Source: Dama dama
Lineage: Eukaryota > Chordata > Mammalia > Artiodactyla > Cervidae
Direction of reading: 5' to 3'
NCBI RefSeq assembly: GCF_033118175.1
Contig: NW_026870967.1
Span: 186,001-250,000, forward strand
DNA length: 64,000 nucleotides
Under the pieces are notes generated by a model that worked only from the letters and a program-made list of their open reading frames with translations, did not search any database and was not told where the DNA came from. Each line of letters starts with the position of its first letter. The stretch's first letter is position 1. Shown in pieces: positions 33,301-46,600 of the stretch. The position numbers and the translations under genes were made by a program.

Positions 33301-35155
33301 GGAAGTTCTGGGCAAGGCTGCCAGGGGCAGGGACACTGCTGAGTCCTGCCCCTGGCCTGTGGGGCCTCTGAGCAAAACCGGCACTCTCCCGCTGGAAGAC
33401 CTCCCCGTCTGCCTCCAAAGGCCGGTTTGCAAGCACTCCCACCCGCTTTTCCCGCCAGGCACGCACAATGCTCCCAAGCCCGGGAGAAAAGCGCTTCGGG
33501 GTGGTGCTCTCTCCGGGCCCTTTCCCCTGAGCCTGGGGGCCAGGCAGGGGGAACACACTCCCAGGCCAAGGCAGAACGACATGCACACGTCTGTTCCTGC
33601 CCCCTACACCGGCAGAGAGCTCAGGGGAGCCAGAGACTGCCAGGCTGCTGCTGGGCTGGCTGCCTGTGTGGGAAGGGGCAGAGCCGACCTAGGGGCAAGT
33701 TGGGCCTCTTGCTCTCCCTGCTGCCCTGAGGCTGCTGGGCCAAAGAGGTCTTGTGCATCCAGCCCCTTGCTGGGTCCTTCCCTCTGACGAGGCCCTCTGA
33801 GTTCCAGCACATTGCAGTGTGGAGACAGGCCCTGCCAGCAACCTCCTCTCCACGCAGACCTCAACCGAGGCCTAGGCCCAGGGGAAAGGCACCAGCGGGG
33901 ATGAGCCGGGGGAGGCGCCCGGGTATGTCTGGACCCAGTCCCCGCAGCCTGCCCCTTGGTGGGGCAGTACCCCCGGAGGCCAGGAAGATCTGGGCAAGGC
34001 TGGCCAGGGACAGGGGCCCTGCTGGGTCCTGCCCCTGGCCTGTGGGGCCTCTGAGCACAACCGGCCCTCTCCCACTGGAAGACCTCCCCAGGCTGCCTCC
34101 AAAGGCCGGTTTGCAAACACTCCCGCCCGCTGTTCACGCCAGGCATGCACAGTGTTCCCAAGCCCGGGAGAAAAGCGCTTCGGGGTGGTGCTCTCTCCGG
34201 GCCCTTGCCCCTGTGCCTGTGGGGAAGGCATGGGGAACACACTCCCAGACCAAGGCAGAACGACATGCACACGTCTGTTCCTATCCCCTGCACCGGCAGA
34301 GAGCTCAGGGGAGCCAGAGGCTGTCAGGCAGCTGCTGGGCTGGCCGCCTGTGTGGGAAGGGGCAGAGCCGACCTAGGGGCAAGTTGGGCCTCTTGATCTC
34401 CCTGCTGCCCTGAGGCTGCTGGGCCAAAGACGTCTTGGGCATCCAGCCCCTTACTGGTCCCTTCCCTCTGACGAGGCCCTCTGAGCTCCAGCACCTTGCA
34501 GTGTGGAGACAGCCCCTGCCAGCAACCTCCTCTCCAAGGAGGCCTCAACGGAGGCCTAGGCCCAGGGGAAAGGCACCAGCGGGGATGAGCCAGGGGAGGC
34601 ACCCGAGCATGTCTGGACCCAGTCCCCGCAGCCTGCCCCTTGGTGGGGCAGTACCCCCGGAGGCCAGGAAGGTCTGGGCAAGGCTGGCCATGGGCAGGGG
34701 CCCTGCTGGGTCCTGCCCCTGGCCTGTGGGGCCTCTGAGCACAACCGGCCCTCTCCCACTGGAAGACCTCCCCGGCTTCCTCCAAAGGCCGGTTTGCAAG
34801 CGCTCCCGCCCACTGTTCCCAGCAGGCGCGCACAATGCTCCCAAGCCCGGGAGAAAAGCACTTCGGGGTGGTGCTCTCACCGGGCCCTTGCCCCTGAGCC
34901 TGGGGGCAATGCAGGGGGAACACACTCCCAGGCCAAGGCAGAACCACATGCACACGTCTGTTCCTGCCCCCTGCACCGGCAGAGAGCTCAGGGGAGCCAG
35001 AGTCTGTCAGGCAGCTGCTGGGCTGGCCGCCTGTGTGGGAAGGGGCAGAGCCGACCTAGGGGCAAGTTGGGCCTCTTGCTCTCCCTGCTGCCCTGAGGTT
35101 GCTGGGCCAAAGAGGTCTTGGGCATCCAGCCCCTTGCTGGTCCCTTCCCTCTGAC
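27340..35155 (+). repeat. Higher-order repeat copy 1, long nine-unit form (7,816 bp)
   Basis: Units are A 27340 (2,351 bp, 14 subrepeats), B 29691, C 30373, D 31057, E 31741, F 32424, G 33107, H 33789 and I 34473. A is recognised by CAGCCCTGCC, one C short of the usual CAGCCCCTGCC. D has AATCCTCAACCCATGCC, E has GCCAGTGGAGG, F has TGCCTCTGTCTTG, G has GGTGGCGCAG and GAGCAAAACC, and H has CCTGTGCCTGTGGGG. D also has a 2-bp insertion (CCAAAAAGAGG near 31690) absent from the other copies. The next A unit starts 7,816 bp after this one. Confidence 0.9.
27626..29424 (+). repeat. Expanded subrepeat block, 14 copies (HOR copy 1)
   Basis: Copies start near 27626, 27755, 27883, 28010, 28138, 28266, 28395, 28525, 28653, 28781, 28908, 29037, 29165 and 29294, about 128.5 bp each. 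Each copy has its own variants, so copies can be numbered and recognised elsewhere. For example, copy 1 has GCTCCCTAG, copy 5 GGCTGGTTTTCAAG, copy 6 CCCAATTCCGGG, and copy 14 TTTGTAAGTACTC. Unlike the smaller blocks, the last copy keeps the CCAGCC form. Open frames of 679, 567 and 364 codons lie in the three forward frames, with several more on the reverse strand. I regard them as by-products of stop-free composition and a 43-codon period. Confidence 0.95.
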
Positions 35156-35441
35156 GAGGCCCTCTGAGCTCCAGCACCTTGCAGTGTGGAGACAGCCCTG
35201 CCAGCAACCTCCTCTCCAAGGAGGCCTCAACCGAGGCCTAGGCCCAGGGGAAAGGCACCAGCGGGGATGAGACTGGGGAGGGGCCCGGGCATGTCTGGAC
35301 CCAGTCCCCGCAGCCTGCCCCTTGGTGGGGCTGTAACCCCGGAGGCAGGAAGGTCTGGGCAAGGCTGGCCAGGGGCAGGGGCCCTGCTGGGTCCTGCCCC
35401 TGGCCTGTGGGGCCTCTGAGCACAACCGGCCCTCTCCCACT

Positions 35442-37240
35442 GGAAGACCTCCCCGGCTGCATCCAATGGCCGGTTTGCAAGCCCTCATGCTCGCTGTTCC
35501 CACCAGCCGCGCACAATGCTCCCTAGCCCGGGAGAAAAGCATTTTTGGGTGGTGCTCACTCCGGGCCCTTGGAAGACCTCCCTGGCTGCCTCCAAGGCCG
35601 GTTTGCAAGCACTTCTGCCTGCTGTTCCCGCCACACGCGCACAATGCTCCCAAGCCCGGGAGAAAAGCTTTTCGGGGTGGTGTTCTCTCTGGGCCCAAGA
35701 AAGACCTCCCGGGCTGCCCCCAAAGGCCGGTTTGCAAGCACTCCCACTCGCTGTTCCCTCCATCCGTGCAAATGCTCCAAGCCCAGGAGAAAAGCGCTTC
35801 GGGGTGGTGCTCTCTCCCGGCCCTTGGAAGACCTCCCCGGCTGCCTCCAAAGGCCGGTTTGCAAGCACTCAATCCCGCTGTTCCGGCCAGCCACGCACAA
35901 TGCTCCCAAGCCCGGGAGAAAAGCGCTTTGGGGTGGTGCTCTCTCCCGGCCCTTGGAAGACCTCCCCGGCTCCCTCCAAAGGCTGGTTTTCAAGAACTCC
36001 CTCCCGCTGACCCGCCAGCCGCACACAATGCTCCCAAGCCCGGGAGAAAAGCATTTTGGGGTGGTGCTCTCTCCGGGCCCTTGGAAGACCTCCCCGGCTG
36101 CCTACAAAGGCCGGTTTGCAAGCACTCATGTCCGCTGTTCCCGACAGCCGTGCACAATGCTCCCAATTCCGGGAGAAAAGTGCTTCGGGATGGTGCTCTC
36201 TCCGGGCACTTGGAAGACCTCCCAGGCTGCCTCCAATGGCCGGTTTGCAAGCACTCCCGCCCGCTGTTCCCGCCAGCCTCGCACAATGCTCCCAAGACCG
36301 GGAGAAAAGTGCTTCGGGGTGGTGCTCTCTCCGGGCCCTTGGAAGACCTCCCAGGCTGTCCCCAAAGGCCGGTTTGCAAGCACTCCCACTCGCTGTTCCC
36401 GCCAGCCACGCACAATCCTCCAAAACCCCGGAGAAAAGCGCTTCGGGGTGGTGTACTCTCCGTGCCCATGGAAGACCTCCCGGGGTGCCCCCAAAGGCCG
36501 GTTTGGAAGCACTCCCACTCGCTGTCCCCGCCATCCGCGCAAATGTTCCAAGCCCGGGAGAAAAGCGCTTCTGGGTGGTGCTCTCTCCTGGCCCTTGGAA
36601 GACCTCCCCGGCTGCCTCCAAAGGCCGGTTTGCAAGCACTCCCGCCCGCTGTTCCCACCAGCCACGCACAATGCTCCCAAGCCCGGGAGAAAAGCATTTT
36701 GGGGTGGTGCTCACACCGGGCCCTGGAAGACCTCCCCGGCTGCCTCCAAAGGACGGTTTTCAAGCACTCCTGCCTGCTGTTCCCGGCACCCGCGCACAAT
36801 GCTCCCAAGCCCGGGAGAAAAGCGCTTCGGGGTGGTGCTCTCTACAGGCCCTTGGAAGACCTCCCCGGCTGCCTCCAAAGGCCGGTTTGCAAGGACTCCT
36901 TCCTGCTGTTCCCGCCAGCCAAGCACAATGCTCCCAAGCCCGGGAGAAAAGCATTTTGGGGTGGTGCTCACTCCGGTCCCTTGGAAGACCTCCCCGGCTG
37001 CCTCCAAAGGCCAGTTTGCAAGCACTCCTGCCTGCTGTTCCCGCCAGCCGCGCACAATGCTCCCAAGCCCGGGAGAAAAGCGCTTCAGGGTGGTGCTCTC
37101 TCCGGGCACTTTCAAGACCTCCCCGGCTGCCTCCAAAGGCAGGTTTGTAAGTACTCATTCCCGCTGCTTCCGCCAGCCACGCACAATGCTCCCAAGCCCG
37201 GGAGAAAACCGCTTCAGGGTGGTGCTCTCTCCGGGCCCTT
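35442..37240 (+). repeat. Expanded subrepeat block, 14 copies (HOR copy 2)
   Basis: Same 14 numbered copies and same length as the block 7,816 bp upstream, with few substitutions visible. Examples are CTCCGGGCCC near 35560 where copy 1 has CTCCAGGCCC, and a change to CTCCGGTCCC near 36973 that copies 3 and 4 also carry. Confidence 0.95.
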
Positions 37241-40200
37241 GCCCCTGAGCCTGGGGGCCAGGCAGGGGTTCCACACTCCCAGGCCAAGTCAGAACCACAT
37301 GCACACGTCTGTTGCTGCCCCCTGCACCGGCAGAGAGCTCGGGGGAGCCAGAGTCTGCCAGGCAGTTGCTGGGCTGTCTGCCTGTGTGGGAAGGGGCAGA
37401 GCCGACCTAGGGGCAAGTTGGGCCTCTTGCTCTCCCTGCTGCCCTGAGGCTGCTGGGCCAAAGAGGTCTTGGGCATCCAGCCCTTTGCTGGTCCCTTCCC
37501 TCTGACGAGGCCCTCTGAGTTCCAGCACCTCGCAGAGTGGAGACAGCCCCTGCCAGGAACCTCCTCTCCAAGGAGGCCTCAACCGAGGCCTAGGCCCAGG
37601 GGAAAGGCACCTGCGGGGATGATCCTGGGGAGGCGCCCGTTCATGTCTGGACCCAGTCCCAGCAGTCTGCCCCTTGGTGGCGCAGTACCCCCAGAGGCCA
37701 GGAAGGTCTGGGCAAGGCTGCCAGGGGCAGGGACACTGCTGGGTCCTGCCCCTGGCCTGTGGGGCCTCTGAGCAAAACCGGCACTCTCCCGCTGGAAGAC
37801 CTCCCCGTCTGCCTCCAAAGGCCGGTTTGCAAGCACTCCCACCCGCTTTTCCCGCCAGGCACGCACAATGCTCCCAAGCCCGGTAGAAAACCGCTTTGGG
37901 GTGGTGCTCTCTCCGGGCCCTTTCCCCTGAGCCTGGGGGCCAGGCAGGGGGTCCACACTCCCAGGCCAAGGCAGAACGACATGCACACGTCTGTTCCTGC
38001 CCCCTACACCGGCAGAGAGCTCAGGGGAGCCAGAGACTGCCAGGCTGCTGCTGGGCTGGCTGCCTGTGTGGGAAGGGGCAGAGCCGACCTAGGGGCAAGT
38101 TGGGCCTCTTGCTCTCCCTGCTGCCCTGAGGCTGCTGGGCCAAAGAGGTCTTGGGCATCCAGCCCCTTGCTGGTCCCTTCCCTCTGACGAGGCCCTCTGA
38201 GTTCCAGCACATTGCAGTGTGGAGACAGCCCCTGCCAGCAACCTCCTCTCCAAGCAGGCCTCAACCGAGGCCTAGGCCCAGGGGAAAGGCACCAGCGGGG
38301 ATGAGCCCGGGGAGGCGCCCGGGTATGTCTGGACCCAGTCCCCGCAGCCTGCCCCTTGGTGGGGCAGTACCCCCGGAGGCCAGGAAGGTCTGGGCAAGGC
38401 TGACCAGGGGCACGGGCCCTGCTGCGTCCTGCCCCTGGCCTGTGGGGCCTCTGAGCACAACCGGCCCTCTCCCACTGGAAGACCTCCCCAGGCTGCCTCC
38501 AAAGGCCGGTTTGCAAACACTCCCGCCCGCTGTTCACGACAGGCATGCACAGTGCTCCCAAGCCCGGGAGAAAAGCGCTTCAGGGTGGTGCTCCCACCGG
38601 GCCCTTGCCCCTGAGCCTGGGGGCAATGCAGGGGTTCCACACTCCCAGTCCAAGGCAGAACCACATGCACACGTCTGTTCCTGCCCCCTGCACCGGCATA
38701 GAGCTCAGGGGAGCCAGAGTCTGTCAGGCAGCTGCTGGGCTGGCCGCCTGTGTGGGAAGGGGCAGAGCCGACCTAGGGGCAAGTTGGGCCTCTTGCTCTC
38801 CCTGCTGCCCTGAGGCTGCTGGGCCAAAGAGGTCTTGGGCATCCAGCCCCTTGCTGGTTCCTTCCCTCTGACGAGGCCCTCTGAGCTCCAGCACCTTGCA
38901 GTGTGGAGACAGCCCCTGCCAGCAACCTCCTCTGCAATGAATCCTCAACCCATGCCTAGGCCCAGGGGAAAGGCACCAGCGGGGATGAGCCTGGGGAGGC
39001 GCCCGGCCATGTCTGGACCCAGTCCCCGCAGCCTGCCCCTTGGTGGGGCTGTACCCCCGGAGGCAGGAAGGTCTGGGCAAGGCTGGCCAAGGGCAGGGGC
39101 CCTGCTGGGTCCTGCCCCTGGCCTGTGGGGCCTCTGAGCACAACCGGCCCTCTCCCACTGGAAGACCTCCCCGGCTGCCTCCAAAGGCCGGTTTGCAAGC
39201 ACTCCCGCCCACTGTTCCCACCAGGCGCGCACAATGCTCCCAAGCCCGGGAGAAAAGCGCTTCGGGGTGGTGCTCTCTCCGGGCCCTTGCCCCTGAGTCT
39301 GGGGGCCGGGCAGGGGATCCATACTCCCAGGCTAAGGCAGAACCACATGCACACGTCTGTTCCTGCCCCCTCCATCGGCAGAGAGCTGGGGGGAGCCAGA
39401 GTCTGTCAGGCAGCTTCTGGGCTGGCCGCCTGTGTGGGAAGGGGCAGAACCGACCTAGGGGCAAGTTGGGCCTCTTGCTCTCCCTGCTGCCCTGAGGCTG
39501 CTGGGCCAAAGAGGTCTTGGGCATCCAGCCCCTTGCTGGTCCCTTCCCTCTGACGAGGCCCTCTGAGCTCCACCACCTTGCAGTGTGGAGACAGCCCCTG
39601 CCAGCAACCTCCTCTCCAAGGAGGCCTCAACCGAGGCCTAGGCCCAGGGGAAAGGCACCAGCGGGGATGAGCCAGTGGAGGCGCCCGGGCATGTCTGGAC
39701 CCAGTCCCCGCAGCCTGACCCTTGGTGGGGCAGTAACCCCGGAGGCCAGGAAGGTCTGGGCAAGGCTGGCCAGGGGCAGGGGCCCTGCTGGGTCCTGCCC
39801 CTGGCCTGTGGGGCCTCTGAGCACAACCGGCCCTCTCCCACTGGAAGACCTCCCCGGCTGCCTCCAAAGGCCGGTTTGCCAACACTCGTGCCCGCTGTTC
39901 CCGCCAGGCACGCACAATGCTCCCAAGCCCGGGAGAAAAGCGCTTCGGGGTGTTGCTCTCTCCGGGCCCTTGCCCCTGAGCCTGGGGGCCAGGCAGTGGG
40001 TCCACACTCCAAGACCAATGCAGAACCACATGCACACGTCTGTTTCTGCCCCCTGCACCGGCAGAGAGCTCGGGGGAGCCAGAGTCTGTCAGGCAGCTGC
40101 TGGGCTGGCCGCCTGTGTGGGAAGGGGCAGAGCCGACCTAGGGGCAAGTTGGGCCTCTTCCTCTCCCTGCTGCCCTGAGGCTGCTAGGCCAAAGAGGTCT

Positions 40201-40920
40201 TTTGCATCCAGCCCCTTGCTGGTACCTTCCCGCTGACGAGGCCCTCTGAGCTCCAGCACCTTGCAGTGTGGAGACAGCCCCTGCCAGCAACCACATCTCC
40301 AAGGAGGCCTTAACCGAGGCCTACGCCCAGGGGAAAGTCACCAGCGGGGATGAGACTGGGGAGGCACCCGGGCCTGTCTGGACCCAGTCCCCGCAGCCTG
40401 CCCCTTGGTGGGGCAGTACCCCCGTAGGCCAGGAAGGTCTGAGCAAGGCTGGCCAGGGGCAGGGGCCCTGCTGGGTCCTGCCTCTGTCTTGTGGGGCCTC
40501 TGAGCACAACCGGCCGTCTCCCGCTGGAAGACCTCCCCGGCTGCCTGCAAAGGCCGGTTTGCAAGCACTCCCGCCCGCTGTTCCCGCCAGGCACGCACAA
40601 TGCTCCCAAGCCCGGGAGAAAACCGCTTTGGGGTGGTGCTCTCTCCGGGCCCTTGCCCCTGAGCCTGGGGGCCAGGCAGGGGTTCCACACTCCCAGGCCA
40701 AGTCAGAACCACATGCACACGTCTGTTGCTGCCCCCTGCACCGGCAGAGAGCTCGGGGGAGCCAGAGTCTGCCAGGCAGCTGCTGGGATGTCTGCCTGTG
40801 TGGGAAGGGGCAGAGCCAATCTAGGGGCAAGTTGGGCCTCTTGCTCTCCCTGCTGCCCTGAGGCTGCTGGGCCAAAGAGGTCTTGGGCATCCAGCCCTTT
40901 GCTGGTCCCTTCCCTCTGAC

Positions 40921-41602
40921 GAGGCCCTCTGAGTTCCTGCACCTCGCAGTGTGGAGACAGCCCCTGCCAGCAACCTCCTCTCCAAGGAGGCCTCAACCGA
41001 GGCCTAGGCCCAGGGGAAAGGCACCAGCGGGGATGAGCCTGGGGATGCGCCCGGGCATGTCTGGACCCAGTCCCGGCAGTCTGCCACTTGGTGGCGCAGT
41101 ATCCCCAGAGGCCAGGAAGGTCTGGGCAAGGCTGCCAGGGGCAGGGACACTGCTGAGTCGTGCCCCTGGCCTGTGGGGCCTCTGAGCAAAACCGGCACTC
41201 TCCCGCTGGAAGACCTCCCCGTCTGCCTCCAAAGGCCGGTTTGCAAGCACTCCCGCCCACTGTTCCCAGCAGGCGCGCACAATGCTCCCAAGCCCGGGAG
41301 AAAAGCACTTCGGGGTGGTGCTCTCACCGGGCCCTTGCCCCTGAGCCTGGGGGCAATGCAGGGGGAACACACTCCCAGGCCAAGGCAGAACCACATGCAC
41401 ACGTCTGTTCCTGCCCCCTGCACCGGCAGAGAGCTCATGGGAGCCAGAGTCTGTCAGGCAGCTGCTGGGCTGGCCGCCTGTGTGGGAAGGGTCAGAGCCG
41501 ACCTAGGGGCAAGTTGGGCCTCTTGCTCTCCCTGCTGCCCTGAGGTTGCTGGGCCAAAGAGGTCTTGGGCATCCAGCCCCTTGCTGGTCCCTTCCCTCTG
41601 AC
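40921..41602 (+). repeat. Hybrid G/I monomer, recombination junction (HOR copy 2)
   Basis: The 5' part matches unit G at 33107: GAGTTCC, GGGGATGCGCC, GGTGGCGCAG, GAGCAAAACC, CCCCGTCTGCC. The 3' part matches unit I at 34473: TGTTCCCAGCAGG, AAAGCACTTCGG, GCTCTCACCGGG, GGGGGCAATGCAGG, CTGAGGTTGCTGG. The switch lies between the A at 41249 (G type, CAAGCAC) and the G at 41255 (I type, CCCGCCCACTG), inside the 129-bp subrepeat. Relative to copy 1 this removes exactly two units' worth, in register. Confidence 0.87.
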
Positions 41603-41888
41603 GAGGCCCTCTGAGCTCCAGCACCTTGCAGTGTGGAGACAGCCCTGCCAGCAACCTCCTCTCCAAGGAGGCCTCAACCGAGGCCTAGGCCCAGGGGAAA
41701 GGCACCAGCGGGGATGAGACTGGGGAGGGGCCCGGGCATGTCTGGACCCAGTCCCCGCAGCCTGCCCCTTGGTGGGGCTGTAACCCCGGAGGCAGGAAGG
41801 TCTGGGCAAGGCTGGCCAGGGGCAGGGGCCCTGCTGGGTCCTGCCCCTGGCCTGTGGGGCCTCTGAGCACAACCGGCCCTCTCCCACT

Positions 41889-43687
41889 GGAAGACCTCCC
41901 CGGCTGCATCCAATGGCCGGTTTGCAAGCCCTCATGCTCGCTGTTCCCACCAGCCGCGCACAATGCTCCCTAGCCCGGGAGAAAAGCATTTTTGGGTGGT
42001 GCTCACTCCGGGCCCTTGGAAGACCTCCCTGGCTGCCTCCAAGGCCGGTTTGCAAGCACTTCTGCCTGCTGTTCCCGCCACACGCGCACAATGCTCCCAA
42101 GCCCGGGAGAAAAGCTTTTCGGGGTGGTGTTCTCTCTGGGCCCAAGAAAGACCTCCCGGGCTGCCCCCAAAGGCCGGTTTGCAAGCACTCCCACTCGCTG
42201 TTCCCTCCATCCGTGCAAATGCTCCAAGCCCAGGAGAAAAGCGCTTCGGGGTGGTGCTCTCTCCCGGCCCTTGGAAGACCTCCCCGGCTGCCTCCAAAGG
42301 CCGGTTTGCAAGCACTCAATCCCGCTGTTCCGGCCAGCCACGCACAATGCTCCCAAGCCCGGGAGAAAAGCGCTTTGGGGTGGTGCTCTCTCCCGGCCCT
42401 TGGAAGACCTCCCCGGCTCCCTCCAAAGGCTGGTTTTCAAGAACTCCCTCCCGCTGACCCGCCAGCCGCACACAATGCTCCCAAGCCCGGGAGAAAAGCA
42501 TTTTGGGGTGGTGCTCTCTCCGGGCCCTTGGAAGACCTCCCCGGCTGCCTACAAAGGCCGGTTTGCAAGCACTCATGTCCGCTGTTCCCGACAGCCGTGC
42601 ACAATGCTCCCAATTCCGGGAGAAAAGTGCTTCGGGATGGTGCTCTCTCCGGGCACTTGGAAGACCTCCCAGGCTGCCTCCAATGGCCGGTTTGCAAGCA
42701 CTCCCGCCCGCTGTTCCCGCCAGCCTCGCACAATGCTCCCAAGACCGGGAGAAAAGTGCTTCGGGGTGGTGCTCTCTCCGGGCCCTTGGAAGACCTCCCA
42801 GGCTGTCCCCAAAGGCCGGTTTGCAAGCACTCCCACTCGCTGTTCCCGCCAGCCACGCACAATCCTCCAAAACCCCGGAGAAAAGCGCTTCGGGGTGGTG
42901 TACTCTCCGTGCCCATGGAAGACCTCCCGGGGTGCCCCCAAAGGCCGGTTTGGAAGCACTCCCACTCGCTGTCCCCGCCATCCGCGCAAATGTTCCAAGC
43001 CCGGGAGAAAAGCGCTTCTGGGTGGTGCTCTCTCCTGGCCCTTGGAAGACCTCCCCGGCTGCCTCCAAAGGCCGGTTTGCAAGCACTCCCGCCCGCTGTT
43101 CCCACCAGCCACGCACAATGCTCCCAAGCCCGGGAGAAAAGCATTTTGGGGTGGTGCTCACACCGGGCCCTGGAAGACCTCCCCGGCTGCCTCCAAAGGA
43201 CGGTTTTCAAGCACTCCTGCCTGCTGTTCCCGGCACCCGCGCACAATGCTCCCAAGCCCGGGAGAAAAGCGCTTCGGGGTGGTGCTCTCTACAGGCCCTT
43301 GGAAGACCTCCCCGGCTGCCTCCAAAGGCCGGTTTGCAAGGACTCCTTCCTGCTGTTCCCGCCAGCCAAGCACAATGCTCCCAAGCCCGGGAGAAAAGCA
43401 TTTTGGGGTGGTGCTCACTCCGGTCCCTTGGAAGACCTCCCCGGCTGCGTCCAAAGGCCAGTTTGCAAGCACTCCTGCCTGCTGTTCCCGCCAGCCGCGC
43501 ACAATGCTCCCAAGCCCGGGAGAAAAGCGCTTCAGGGTGGTGCTCTCTCCGGGCACTTTCAAGACCTCCCCGGCTGCCTCCAAAGGCAGGTTTGTAAGTA
43601 CTCATTCCCGCTGCTTCCGCCAGCCACGCACAATGCTCCCAAGCCCGGGAGAAAACCGCTTCGGGGTGGTGCTCTCTCCGGGCCCTT
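41889..43687 (+). repeat. Expanded subrepeat block, 14 copies (HOR copy 3)
   Basis: Identical in length and copy order to the blocks at 35442 and 48336. It differs from copy 2 by GGCTGCGTCC in subrepeat 13 and by CCGCTTCGGGG in place of CCGCTTCAGGG in subrepeat 14. Both changes are shared with copy 4. Confidence 0.95.
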
Positions 43688-46600
43688 GCCCCTGAGCCTG
43701 GGGGCCAGGCAGGGGTTCCACACTCCCAGGCCAAGTCAGAACCACATGCACACGTCTGTTGCTGCCCCCTGCACCGGCAGAGAGCTCGGGGGAGCCAGAG
43801 TCTGCCAGGCAGTTGCTGGGCTGTCTGCCTGTGTGGGAAGGGGCAGAGCCGACCTAGGGGCAAGTTGGGCCTCTTGCTCTCCCTGCTGCCCTGAGGCTGC
43901 TGGGCCAAAGAGGTCTTGGGCATCCAGCCCTTTGCTGGTCCCTTCCCTCTGACGAGGCCCTCTGAGTTCCAGCACCTCGCAGAGTGGAGACAGCCCCTGC
44001 CAGCAACCTCCTCTCCAAGGAGGCCTCAACCGAGGCCTAGGCCCAGGGGAAAGGCCCCTGCGGGGATGATCCTGGGGAGGCGCCCGTTCATGTCTGGACC
44101 CAGTCCCAGCAGTCTGCCCCTTGGTGGCGCAGTACCCCCAGAGGCCAGGAAGGTCTGGGCAAGGCTGCCAGGGGCAGGGACACTGCTGGGTCCTGCCCCT
44201 GGCCTGTGGGGCCTCTGAGCAAAACCGGCACTCTCCCGCTGGAAGACCTCCCCGTCTGCCTCCAAAGGCCGGTTTGCAAGCACTCCCACCCGCTTTTCCC
44301 GCCAGGCACGCACAATGCTCCCAAGCCCGGTAGAAAACCGCTTTGGGGTGGTGCTCTCTCCGGGCCCTTTCCCCTGAGCCTGGGGGCCAGGCAGGGGGTC
44401 CACACTCCCAGGCCAAGGCAGAACGACATGCACACGTCTGTTCCTGCCCCCTACACCGGCAGAGAGCTCAGGGGAGCCAGAGACTGCCAGGCTGCTGCTG
44501 GGCTGGCTGCCTGTGTGGGAAGGGGCAGAGCCGACCTAGGGGCAAGTTGGGCCTCTTGCTCTCCCTGCTGCCCTGAGGCTGCTGGGCCAAAGAGGTCTTG
44601 GGCATCCAGCCCCTTGCTGGTCCCTTCCCTCTGACGAGGCCCTCTGAGTTCCAGCACATTGCAGTTTGGAGACAGCCCCTGCCAGCAACCTCCTCTCCAA
44701 GGAGGCCTCAACCGAGGCCTAGGCCCAGGGGAAAGGCACCAGCGGGGATGAGCCCGGGGAGGCGCCCGGGTATGTCTGGACCCAGTCCCCGCAGCCTGCC
44801 CCTTGGTGGGGCAGTACCCCCGGAGGCCAGGAAGGTCTGGGCAAGGCTGACCAGGGGCACGGGCCCTGCTGCGTCCTGCCCCTGGCCTGTGGGGCCTCTG
44901 AGCACAACCGGCCCTCTCCCACTGGAAGACCTCCCCAGGCTGCCTCCAAAGGCCGGTTTGCAAACACTCCCGCCCGCTGTTCACGACAGGCATGCACAGT
45001 GCTCCCAAGCCCGGGAGAAAAGCGCTTCAGGGTGGTGCTCCAACCGGGCCCTTGCCCCTGAGCCTGGGGGCAATGCAGGGGTTCCACACTCCCAGTCCAA
45101 GGCAGAACCACATGCACACGTCTGTTCCTGCCCCCTGCACCGGCATAGAGCTCAGGGGAGCCAGAGTCTGTCAGGCAGCTGCTGGGCTGGCCGCCTGTGT
45201 GGGAAGGGGCAGAGCCGACCTAGGGGCAAGTTGGGCCTCTTGCTCTCCCTGCTGCCCTGAGGCTGCTGGGCCAAAGAGGTCTTGGGCATCCAGCCCCTTG
45301 CTGGTTCCTTCCCTCTGACGAGGCCCTCTGAGCTCCAGCACCTTGCAGTGTGGAGACAGCCCCTGCCAGCAACCTCCTCTGCAATGAATCCTCAACCCAT
45401 GCCTAGGCCCAGGGGAAAGGCACCAGCGGGGATGAGCCTGGGGAGGCGCCCGGCCATGTCTGGACCCAGTCCCCGCAGCCTGCCCCTTGGTGGGGCTGTA
45501 CCCCCGGAGGCAGGAAGGTCTGGGCAAGGCTGGCCAAGGGCAGGGGCCCTGCTGGGTCCTGCCCCTGGCCTGTGGGGCCTCTGAGCACAACCGGCCCTCT
45601 CCCACTGGAAGACCTCCCCGGCTGCCTCCAAAGGCCGGTTTGCAAGCACTCCCGCCCACTGTTCCCACCAGGCGCGCACAATGCTCCCAAGCCCGGGAGA
45701 AAAGCGCTTCGGGGTGGTGCTCTCTCCGGGCCCTTGCCCCTGAGTCTGGGGGCCGGGCAGGGGATCCATACTCCCAGGCTAAGGCAGAACCACATGCACA
45801 CGTCTGTTCCTGCCCCCTCCATCGGCAGAGAGCTGGGGGGAGCCAGAGTCTGTCAGGCAGCTTCTGGGCTGGCCGCCTGTGTGGGAAGGGGCAGAACCGA
45901 CCTAGGGGCAAGTTGGGCCTCTTGCTCTCCCTGCTGCCCTGAGGCTGCTGGGCCAAAGAGGTCTTGGGCATCCAGCCCCTTGCTGGTCCCTTCCCTCTGA
46001 CGAGGCCCTCTGAGCTCCACCACCTTGCAGTGTGGAGACAGCCCCTGCCAGCAACCTCCTCTCCAAGGAGGCCTCAACCGAGGCCTAGGCCCAGGGGAAA
46101 GGCACCAGCGGGGATGAGCCAGTGGAGGCGCCCGGGCATGTCTGGACCCAGTCCCCGCAGCCTGACCCTTGGTGGGGCAGTAACCCCGGAGGCCACGAAG
46201 GTCTGGGCAAGGCTGGCCAGGGGCAGGGGCCCTGCTGGGTCCTGCCCCTGGCCTGTGGGGCCTCTGAGCACAACCGGCCCTCTCCCACTGGAAGACCTCC
46301 CCGGCTGCCTCCAAAGGCCGGTTTGCCAACACTCGTGCCCGCTGTTCCCGCCAGGCACGCACAATGCTCCCAAGCCCGGGAGAAAAGCGCTTCGGGGTGT
46401 TGCTCTCTCCGGGCCCTTGCCCCTGAGCCTGGGGGCCAGGCAGTGGGTCCACACTCCAAGACCAATGCAGAACCACATGCACACGTCTGTTTCTGCCCCC
46501 TGCACCGGCAGAGAGCTCGGGGGAGCCAGAGTCTGTCAGGCAGCTGCTGGGCTGGCCGCCTGTGTGGGAAGGGGCAGAGCCGACCTAGGGGCAAGTTGGG

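Larger units (their letters stand above)
35156..41602 (+). repeat. Higher-order repeat copy 2, seven-unit form (6,447 bp)
   Basis: Units are A 35156, B 37507, C 38189, D 38873, E 39555, F 40238 and a G/I hybrid at 40921. Unit B carries GATGATCCTGG with GCCCGTTCATG in place of copy 1's GATGAGCCTGG with GCCCGGGCATG. Copies 2 and 3 share this length exactly and differ by scattered single bases. Confidence 0.93.
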
